The position numbers and the translations under genes were made by a program. Shown here in pieces: positions 28,606-36,330 of a stretch of 36,330 nt of DNA. This DNA is from Priapulus caudatus (Eukaryota; Priapulida; Priapulimorpha; Priapulimorphida; Priapulidae). Numbering within the stretch: the stretch's first letter is position 1; each line of letters starts with the position of its first letter. The notes under the pieces are model-generated. The model did no database searches and was not told the origin of the DNA. It worked only from the letters and a program-made list of their open reading frames with translations. The stretch is taken from NCBI RefSeq assembly GCF_000485595.1, contig NW_014577474.1, forward strand, positions 105,078 to 141,407. The letters are read 5' to 3'.

Positions 28606-28975
28606 ATGAGTGCTTCCAACTTGGGAACGTACTCGATCGCGAGCCAGCATGCGACGATGCTGGTTCGCACGAAGGAGGGCCACGCGGCGATGGGCCTTCA
28701 GCTCGCCGGCGACGACCACGTGTGGATCCAGATCCAGAAGAAGACGTTCACGAACTGGGTGAACGAGCAGCTGCGCGCCGCCGGCCGACACATCGTCGAC
28801 CTCGAGACGGGATTCGCCGACGGGCTGAACCTCGTCGCGCTCGCCGAAGTGCTGCAGCAGAAGGACCTGTCGCGCGGCGTCGCGAAGCGGCCGACCAACG
28901 ACCACCACCGGCTGGGGAACATCGGCGTCGCACTGAAGGCGCTCACCGACGATGGGGTGAAGCTCGTCAACATCG
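28606..28975 (+). CDS. Filamin-like protein, exon with first half of a CH actin-binding domain
   Basis: Encodes a 37-residue leader beginning MSASNLGTYS, then IQKKTFTNWVNEQL, VDLETGFADGLNLVALAEVL and the GNIGVALKALTDDGVKLVNI block, and ends in phase 1 at the donor ATCG|GTAAGC (28976). In filamins the matching segment is I-Q-x-N-T-F-x-x-W-x-N-E-x-L, then D-L-x-D-G-x-x-L-I-x-L-x-E-V-L, then K-L-V-S-I, so this is CH1 up to its last helix. ATG at 28606 could be the start, but a TTTGCAG acceptor ends at 28602 and the frame is open upstream, so an earlier exon is possible. GC content is about 65%. The rest of CH1 and all downstream domains were not found in the window. Alpha-actinin-type proteins are a less likely alternative. 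Confidence 0.8.
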
Positions 28976-29349
28976 GTAAGCTTCCCTCGGCGCGGAGGCA
29001 GGGGAAAAAATTTTTTCATGGGAGCTCTTATTGAAAAGTCTGTGGGAAAAATAGCTCTTGTCAAACATTTTACGGGAGCTATTTTGAGCCTCACGAGAGC
29101 GATTTCGGCGGTTTGAAGAGCGAATTGCTCATCGTTCCCTTGTGTATTTTTTACCCTGCCCGGTGTGGAGGGTTTCTCGAGGTCGGCATGACGACGGGGA
29201 TGGGGATCGATGAGATGGATGACGTGGGGACGGGGTTCGTGATGGGCGGAGATGAGAGGGTAGTGCGAGGCAGCAGCAGAGGAGAGAAGGAAGGGGGGTG
29301 TGGTGGGGAATAGGTTGGAAAAGATGTAAAGTGGTGGAGGGCAGTAGGG

Positions 29350-29392
29350 CGAGAGAGAGAGAGAGAGAGAGCAGAGAGAGAGGAGAGAGAAG

Positions 29393-29491
<99 letters not shown>

Positions 29492-29560
29492 AGAAGACGA
29501 GTAGAGAGAGAGAGACAAAGCGAGAGAAGAGACGAGAGAGAGAGACAAGCGCTCGTAGCG

Positions 29561-29657
<97 letters not shown>
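29350..29657. repeat. (GA)n microsatellite
   Basis: About 300 bp of imperfect then pure GA repeats within the presumed first intron of the filamin-like gene. The 405-codon minus-strand open frame rich in Ser/Leu over it is a product of the repeat, not a gene. Confidence 0.95.
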
Positions 29658-29658
<1 letters not shown>

Positions 29659-29669
29659 AAAATGGTAAG

Positions 29670-29775
29670 AAGTTAGAGGAGCAAAGGGAGGAAACTGAAG
29701 AGGTAGCAATGGAGACAGAATGAAGTTAGAGGAGCAAAGGGAGGAAACTGAAGAGGTAGCAATGGAGACAGAATG
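29670..29775. repeat. 53-bp tandem duplication
   Basis: AAGTTAGAGGAGCAAAGGGA and on to GGAGACAGAATG is repeated exactly twice with period 53, and a third partial unit starts at 29776. It is followed by purine-rich sequence to about 30020. Confidence 0.85.
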
Positions 29776-30271
29776 AAGTTATGAGAGAACACGTACAGGA
29801 AAGTGAAAAAGAGAGAAAGCACAGGGAGGATGGGTTAGAAGAGGAGAAAGAGGGAAGGGGGCTTAGACGATAAGGATACAGTGCATGTGAATGAAGAGAT
29901 AAGGAAGGGGTCATACAAGGGGAAGAGGACAAAGAGGAGAGGTGTGAGGAGAAGGAGGAGCAGGGGAACGACATGGAAGAGGAGAAGCTGGGGAAGGCAA
30001 AGAAAAGGGGCTGGTTATGAGAAGAAACGCGGGGAGGGTGAGTAAAAGCTATACCCTAATCCTACTCCTACGGTTTCTTTCTTCATCAGCCTTTCCCAGC
30101 ATGTTCTACTATAGGGATGTGTTTTAGTAATATGTAAAGCTCCTACGCTGCTAAGACATGCATGATGCATCCTTTTTCTAGCATTTTGTTCGGTTACCAA
30201 ACATTCTATTTCTACCTAGATGTGCTAAACGTGTATGAGCTAATATCATGTGTATTATGATATTATAGACG

Positions 30272-30419
30272 TATATTATCAGAAGTGAATATTAATAGTA
30301 ATAATAGTAATAGTAATAATAATAATAGTAATAATAATAATAATCTAATTATTCACTCCTGATATTATCAGGAGTAAGATAATATAGGATCCTATATTGT
30401 CTTACTCCTGATATTATCA
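30272..30419. repeat. Palindrome cluster with (AAT)n (CTCCTGATATTATCA family)
   Basis: Two overlapping inverted repeats. One pairs 30272-30296 with 30344-30368 around an (AAT/AGT)n loop (30294-30345). The other is a 60-bp near-perfect palindrome, 30360-30419, with 28-bp arms (one mismatch) centred on GGATCC. Confidence 0.85.
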
Positions 30420-30480
30420 TGAGCATGTAAGTTGTAACACCACCAGTAGCCTTTATTAGATGTGATCGACACATGATTAC

Positions 30481-30526
30481 ATCAGGAGTGAATAATAAAA
30501 AATATATATTATTATTCGCTCCTGAT
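30481..30526. repeat. Short palindrome (ATCAGGAGTGAATAATAA)
   Basis: Arms 30481-30498 and 30509-30526 pair with one mismatch around an AT-rich loop. Same core as 13840-13901 and 30360-30419. Confidence 0.8.
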
Positions 30527-30539
30527 TGCATGCAATCTC

Positions 30540-31330
30540 AGCGTCACAACTGGAGCAAACCATATAAGTAAATCAGCAGTGTGACCACATGCGTGTGTAA
30601 CAATATGCACATTTCCATTTTGGTACAGTTATAGCTGTCAGCGTAACTAACAATCCCTTCCAAACAGCACATGCCAGTGTATTTCAGGGTTATCTATCAT
30701 GTGCATTTCAGACATTTTTACAGCTCTATCCTAGATGCAATAAGCTACTGTCAGAAGTGCGCAGCATAGACACCTGCCTACTGACCTAGTCTCGTTTATC
30801 GTAGTAGAGTAACTGATTTCAATCTGGCTGGTCAGATTTTCCTTTCCCCGTCCCAGTTGACTCTCTTTACTGGAGAGTGCCCATTTGCGATGATCACAGT
30901 TGGGTGCATTGACCACTGGTCTTTTGTAGGGGAGAATAATCAGTGATCTACGCTTGCTTTGTCCTCATCCAAATGAGATGACCACGTTGTAAATGCAGTG
31001 CAGTGTGACCCTTCAGTGGGGTGGGTGTGTTCCCCCAACCCTGCAGCAGTCAGTAAACCTGCATGCGTTGGCCATGACACAAGGGCCGGTGACTGGATGA
31101 ATCAGTGCTCTATCTGAGTTCTAGCCTACATTAGCAACACTGGCAGAGTTTCATACGTTGAAACATTCATATATAATTATATATACCATATCATAAAAGT
31201 ATTTGCTTTAATACATGAAAATTTGTACTTGCTATATAATATGAAAAAGGTGATTTCCTAATAAAAATTCCATAGACTAATAATTATGTGTGACCTTGAA
31301 AAGCAAGTTAATTTACAGCCTTTTCGTGAC
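30540..31330. other. No gene recognised
   Basis: Unique-looking sequence without recognised exons, RNA genes or repeats. Confidence 0.35.
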
Positions 31331-31337
31331 AGTAATT

Positions 31338-31531
31338 GTTTTTATCAAAATAAGGACAATGAGACAGCACAATGTTATCTGTACTATATCAAAGTACAGC
31401 ACTATTATTATTAGTGTACATGTCACCTGGCAGGTGTTTTTATCAAAAATGAGGACAGTGAGACAGGACAATGTTATCTGTACTATATCAAAGTACACTA
31501 CTATTAGCATTAGTGTACACGTCACCTGGCA
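31338..31531. repeat. 97-bp tandem duplication
   Basis: GTTTTTATCAAAATAAGGAC through GTCACCTGGCA (31338-31432) is repeated at about 31435-31531 with roughly eight differences. The open frames on both strands through it arise from the duplication. Confidence 0.85.
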
Positions 31532-31534
31532 TTC

Positions 31535-32745
31535 TCTTGGCTTACTGCCATTCTGTTTTTGACGCATAATACTACGGTGGCGTTTTCCAAGAGAATGTTT
31601 GCATGTACTCTTATTCTTATAAATAGATGGATTTACATGAGGTCTTGCTTAAAGTGTGAAAAAGTCCTTGGGCTAGGTAAATCTACTTGCTGCGTTTGTC
31701 ATTGTCAGCTGTTTGCTTGGATATAACTATAAGTACTGTAACTGTTGGCACGCCCAGCAATCAACACAGAAGTAGTTGCTCCTTTTTCTGATCTGGTAGT
31801 ATACTGTCACACCCGGGTTCTTTTCCCTTTTATTGAGTGGCAAGGTTACGTTCTGTTAAATGTGGTCCACGCCCTGAGCCTGCTTGCTAAGTTTAACGTC
31901 AGTTTGCCATATATGGCCTAAAATCTGCCCCGTATCCTTCGAAGTGTTTTACATCCTAGGTGATGTTGATTTATGCTGTGGCCATCTTCGGCAGTTAGCC
32001 GCTATAACCGTTACCATCTTCCACAAGTTTGCAGCTGCTTAGCTCTGCAAACATACGGAATGTCAGGGAATGAACGAGAAGAGAGGCGGACCCGTGCAAC
32101 TGTAACAACATGGCCCTTGCAGAGAAGATCAGTATATATATATATATATCTATCCACAAATGGTGTGCTGCAAGCTAGCACACTGGAGATATTCTGTAGA
32201 CCAGATACGGGCTTCTAAAATCAGTTCTAATCTTGGATATATTTCTCACCTTGGCAGCCTCCTTCGTGACTCGTGATATTTAGTAGTAACGATTTGTGCC
32301 TACAATGACATTTTACACAACTGCCCTCAATTGATCGGCCGGTCCGTCCGTCGATTAGTCAATTCGTCAGCCAATTAATCAGTATATGGTTCACTCATTA
32401 TTTATATTATTTATATTACTACGTATATTTTGCTAACAATTTTTTATTGTGTATATAGTGTATAATTAAATTATTTTTTTTAATGCATCGACAAGAAAGA
32501 ACCCACAATTCGGGCAAAGTTATTAAACATTTTCCTGTCGGTATACATGAATGATTCCACCACTACACGCGCAGCTAGGTGATGGTATTCTTTTCCACGC
32601 AGTACACGTATTTACTGCTGTATTCAGATAATCGGTGTCTGTAGAAGGGTAGCTTCATTACGGGCGGCAAGTGTGACTTGAATAGCTGCCAAGAAAAACA
32701 CGTTGCTACACACTTGTAAAGGTGTAGGGCCGCTCCCTCCTGTTC
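31535..32745. other. No gene recognised
   Basis: Mixed AT-rich sequence with a short (TA)n at about 32131-32149. Nothing coding could be supported. Confidence 0.35.
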
Positions 32746-32749
32746 GCCC

Positions 32750-33062
32750 CTGCTGTTGCTGCTGCTGCTGCTGGTGGTAGTGGTGGTGCTGCTGCTGCTC
32801 TAAAGTTGCTGCTGCTGCTGCTGCTGCTGTGGATGCTTTTGTTGCTGCTGTTGCTGTTGCTGCTGCTGCTGCAGATGCGGCGACTGCTGCTAAATCTGCT
32901 GCTGCTGTGGACGCTTTTGTTGCTGCTGCTGCTGATGATGAAGATGCTACTGCTGTTGCTAATGCTGCTGCTGCTGCTGATGATGAAGATGCTACTGCTG
33001 TTGCCAATGCTGCTGCTGATGATGATGCTACTGCTGTTGCCAATGCTGCTGCTGCTGAGCTG
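32750..33062. repeat. CTG/GAT trinucleotide satellite with higher-order 45-bp units
   Basis: GCTGCTGCTG-type repeat in which GATGATGAAGATGCTACTGC then TGTTGC(T/C)AATGCTG recurs (about 32930-32975, 32977-33018, 33020-33050). All frames are open and give homopolymer-like translations: Ala/Asp/Glu and Leu on +, Ser/Ala and Gln/His on -. It could lie in an exon coding poly-Ala or poly-Gln, but no flanking conserved sequence supports that. Confidence 0.8.
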
Positions 33063-33119
33063 TAGCTGCTGTGCGACCGTGTGGAGAAATTGTGCCGCAC
33101 CCACTAAGTGACTTATAGA

Positions 33120-34304
33120 GCCAGAGGCAGAGGAGTTTGCCCGGGCCTGGTATATTCGCTAGTGAAATAAGTAAAAGCTTATTTTACCTAAAGTGAAATT
33201 ACTACACGCATATAATAGCCGCGTAAGCTCTGTACTCACGTACGAGCATTCACATTCTTCCGCATCACACCTTCTGAGTCACCAGAAGAAGAATCTCGGA
33301 AATAACCAATCAGTTGCTATTCTGTGCAAACACTGTTGTAACACAGGAATGGCTCTGGTTCGTCTTTATGCATGCTTTGTAGACAAACATTAGGAGCACC
33401 CGCGTCCACTACACGTAACGGTACTAATGCGTGATGTACATGTACATACGAACGCGTGCATAATTTAACCTGCACGCACGCACGCACGCGCGCTCATGGT
33501 TGCAGCACGCGCGCGTGTCCAAGCACGTACGCGCAAGTAATTATGTGCACGCACACACGCACGCACGCACACAACGCATGTGCGCACTTCTACGCATCTA
33601 AACACAAACGCATGTGCTACTAATAAGGAATAAGTCAACTAATTACTAATCAGTCTAATAACGAACTATTATGCAATTTATATACATACATAGCCACCAT
33701 GACAATTATCCCACTGGATCCAGCTAGCTACGCTAGTGTAGGCCTACTATCAAACTAGGTGTACCTGGCTGTGAGCCTGTGAGGTAATAGTTGAACTAAC
33801 CCTTTACCCACTCGTGCCGGTCTAGGACTTTACTGTATCACCAGTCGTTCAAGGTTGGAAGGCACATGCAACGTTAGGCGAGACTGCCATGCATTGATGG
33901 TTACATCTGGGGCAAAGCATTCGGCTTGTACGTGTTTCGTGTTAGAAAAATATCCACAGCATTGTAACAGCAAAGACGCGGCAAGGTTTTTTTTTGTTAC
34001 ACAATTAACCAACTAACCCACTATAATTTTAATCCAAAATAAAGTCCACACGTAATTTTATTTGCCAACGATCGAATGTCGTAAGGTAAACCAAAGAGGT
34101 ATACACGTCTGCTTGTTTTTTTTATTGTGCACATAACAGCAGTTTGCCCCCTTTAGTATGTGAGAGCGTGGTGATGAGTCAGGAACTATCTGAGGGCACT
34201 GAGCCGGGTGTGCACGCGGCGTAGGCAAGCCCCCTCCCACGTACTACACATATATGCACGGGGTTGTGTTGGAATGTGGCACGCTGTGGCGTAGGTGCCC
34301 CCCT

Positions 34305-34310
<6 letters not shown>
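33120..34310. other. No gene recognised; ACGC-rich patch
   Basis: Contains a CACGCACG-rich low-complexity patch at about 33470-33570; otherwise unrecognised. Confidence 0.35.
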
Positions 34311-34352
<42 letters not shown>

Positions 34353-34502
34353 GCGCGGCTCACGCAAGCACACACACACAGCACGCACGCCACAACCGCA
34401 CGCCACCCCACACACACACACTACAACACCACTCGGCACGAACGCACGCAACGCACGCAGCACACACACACCACACACACACACACACCACACACACATC
34501 AC
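34311..34502. repeat. (CT)n followed by (CA)n-type microsatellites
   Basis: Pure CTCTCT to about 34350, then imperfect CACACA/CACGCA to about 34500. Open frames here are low-complexity artefacts. Confidence 0.9.
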
Positions 34503-34504
34503 AT

Positions 34505-35425
34505 ATACAGCCGCTCACCTGTCTGTTTGACGCTGCATTCCAGGCAAACGTGAAATTTCTACAATGGCAACCGCGCCACGTACGTATCCCACCCACGACT
34601 CCCCCAATCAGCCACCCGCACACACACACGCAATCAGCTTCCCTTGGCCACGCACATCATTTAAAGCTTGTCAGAACTGGGTTTTAAATGACGGCAAACA
34701 GCAGCGCGATGGCCCCGTCCGAACCTGCCACCGGCTTTCACTTGACCGTCACGCCGGCCTAACATTAATATCAATCCATACAGAATAACATCGCGCAATT
34801 GGAAATATAATTGCAGCATTTACGCTGGAGATACGTTGACCACTAACATGACACGCTGTCGATGCTATGATTGAGACCAGATGTAACTGGCAATCACTAA
34901 TACAATATCAGGCTGTATATGCTACTATACACCACCCATACGGGCTCACTCCTCAAGCAAGATGTGTGTACCTATGTTTATGACAAGATAAAATTATTAA
35001 TAGTACAGTCAAATTATATTCATTATCAGGTGTGATAATAAAAATAATATAATAATAATAATAATCTATATTGTTCGCTGACTAATAGTCAGCAGTTATT
35101 TTTATGTAAAAAAACATTGCAACAGAAATGTTTAACTATTCTCAGCCAGCGTGTGCCTAGTAAGTATTAACAAACGTATGCCTATATAGTGTTGCTGCTC
35201 TACATGTATAACCAAAAACGCCATGTAACTACGCTATTCATAACTGCATATAATCAAATAGATAATAAGGAGTAATTCCTATTAATCTACTCTGATATAA
35301 TGCAGAGATATGTCGTAGTGTGTCCTGTTATGTTATGATAGTATTTATGGAGCTCGCCGTCGCATATACTGTATGTTCGTGCTGTAAGGTGGCACGCCCC
35401 CCATTCTCAACAGTTGCTCGCACCC
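34505..35425. other. No gene recognised
   Basis: AT-rich; a degenerate hairpin (TTATCAGGTGTGATAATAA and an (AAT)n stretch, about 35025-35100) resembles the palindrome family at 30.3 kb. No exon supported. Confidence 0.35.
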
Positions 35426-35427
35426 CG

Positions 35428-35781
35428 CCCCACCCCCCCCCCCCCCCCCCCCCCCCCCGCCCCACCCCCCCCTTCCCATCTCCCCCCTCTCCCCCTCTTC
35501 CAATCGCTCGCTAGCCGCATCATGCTGTCTCTCTCCTCTCTCTCGTCTGCTTCTCTCTTTCTACTGTCTGACTCTCTCTCTCTCTCTCATCGCATCATCC
35601 TCTCTCCCATCTGCTCTCACTCTCTCATCTGCCTCATCTCATTCACATCTCTCATCTCATCGATCTCTCTCTCATCTCTCTCCATCCTCTCCTCTCGCTC
35701 TCATCTCTCGCTCGCATCTCTCTCCTCTCTCTCTCTCTATCTCTCCCTCTCTCTCTCAATCTCTCTCTCCTCTCTCTCTTA
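35428..35781. repeat. Poly(C) tract and (CT)n/(TCTCA)n pyrimidine satellite
   Basis: C-run at about 35432-35458 (interrupted only by G/A), then pyrimidine-rich TCTCTC/TCATCTC repeats to about 35781. Confidence 0.9.
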
Positions 35782-36330
35782 GAACTGTGGAATATGCGCC
35801 TGTAGCTAGTTTGACAACTGCTCGCACGGGCTCGGCTTCAAGGTCCGCTGAGTCGTGTGCGGCACCGCTCTGCGCGTACGATGTCAGCCGCGCATCTGCT
35901 TAATCTGCGACGCTTCCTTCGCCTATCCATTCATTACCTATTTACCCACGTAAATCATGCGGGAAATTCCCAGAGTGAGAGCGATTAAACATCGCGAAGG
36001 ATAGTGGAATAGTACTTCCATATGATTATTCCTCATGCACAGCTCCGATTACTAGCGCGTAAAGCGTTTGCAAATAAAAAGTGTTAAAATTTCTACGCCA
36101 TCGCTTCCGCATTCGCGCACGCGCGTAGGTTTTAACTAGGTAGTGACAGTACATACATTGCTCTGGAAAACCACCTGTCATTGTGGTGGGGTGGGTTGTA
36201 TTGAATACTGATGAAAGTTTTTCTATGATGTAACTGAAACGACTGAAATATTAGGTATGTCATCGTTACAGTGCACACATTTATGGCATTTAATGTTATG
36301 ATCGTATAGTGATGTCTGATACGTTTGGTC
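35782..36330. other. No gene recognised at the window end
   Basis: Moderately GC-rich to 35920, then AT-rich. Nothing coding recognised. Confidence 0.35.

Noticed and set aside
28492-29709. 405-codon minus-strand open frame
   Set aside because: Most of it is Ser/Leu from the (GA)n repeat, and the remainder is the antisense of the filamin-like exon.
34545-34610. Possible exon after TGCATTCCAG|GCAAACGTG
   Set aside because: Acceptor-like site, but the translation matches neither the rest of the CH domain nor any family I recognise.
35414-35782. Open frames in the poly(C)/(CT)n region
   Set aside because: Low-complexity Pro and Ser/Leu translations from the satellites.
1-36330. CRISPR array, bacterial operons, phage or defence system
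   Set aside because: No spaced direct-repeat array and no prokaryotic gene organisation; introns, LTR elements and SECIS-type signals indicate an animal genome.

Overview
This is a piece of a metazoan, probably marine invertebrate, nuclear genome. It has GT-AG introns, GC-rich exons in an AT-rich background, vertebrate-type TTAGGG telomeric motifs inside repeats, nested Ty3/gypsy LTR retrotransposons, many palindromic foldback/MITE elements, long microsatellites and one assembly gap (Ns at 25123-25132). I cannot name the species from the sequence alone.

Region 1 (about 2.79-13.24 kb, + strand) is the main result: a five-exon gene for a DsbA/FrnE-like thioredoxin-fold oxidoreductase (exons 2795-2893, 4430-4536, 5525-5685, 10955-11117, 12090-12226). 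The first cysteine of the family's C-P-W-C active site is encoded by an in-frame TGA (2843-2845), giving U-P-W-C. The 3' UTR carries a SECIS-like structure (13130-13206) with the non-Watson-Crick quartet, an AA pair 12 nt after the TGA of the core and a long basal stem, followed 8 nt later by AATAAA (13215-13220). I read this as a selenocysteine-containing DsbA-like protein. One complication is a reading-frame slip inside exon 3, either an assembly indel or a sign of decay. The introns carry a dispersed repeat with CGTCCGTC arrays, foldbacks with telomeric repeats, a LINE fragment, GC-rich repeats and a 542-bp palindrome.

Region 2 (13.30-25.44 kb, - strand) is a nest of two Ty3/gypsy elements. 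The outer one (LTRs 13301-13464 and 25284-25443, target duplication CTTTC) landed about 80 bp downstream of the gene's poly(A) signal. A second gypsy element (LTRs 14468-14652 and 20508-20692, target duplication GCAAG) is inserted in the outer integrase gene. The inner element carries a GC-rich insertion in its own integrase, and the outer leader holds a 326-bp foldback with an 8-bp target duplication. Gag, protease, RT, RNase H and integrase can be recognised in both, with frameshifts.

Region 3 (25.45-36.33 kb) contains one clear coding exon, the N-terminal half of a filamin-like calponin-homology domain (28606-28975, +), preceded by a 388-bp inverted-repeat element. The rest is (GA)n, (CT)n, (CA)n, poly(C) and CTG-type satellites, short near-perfect palindromes and unrecognised AT-rich sequence. 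No further exons of the filamin-like gene could be placed.
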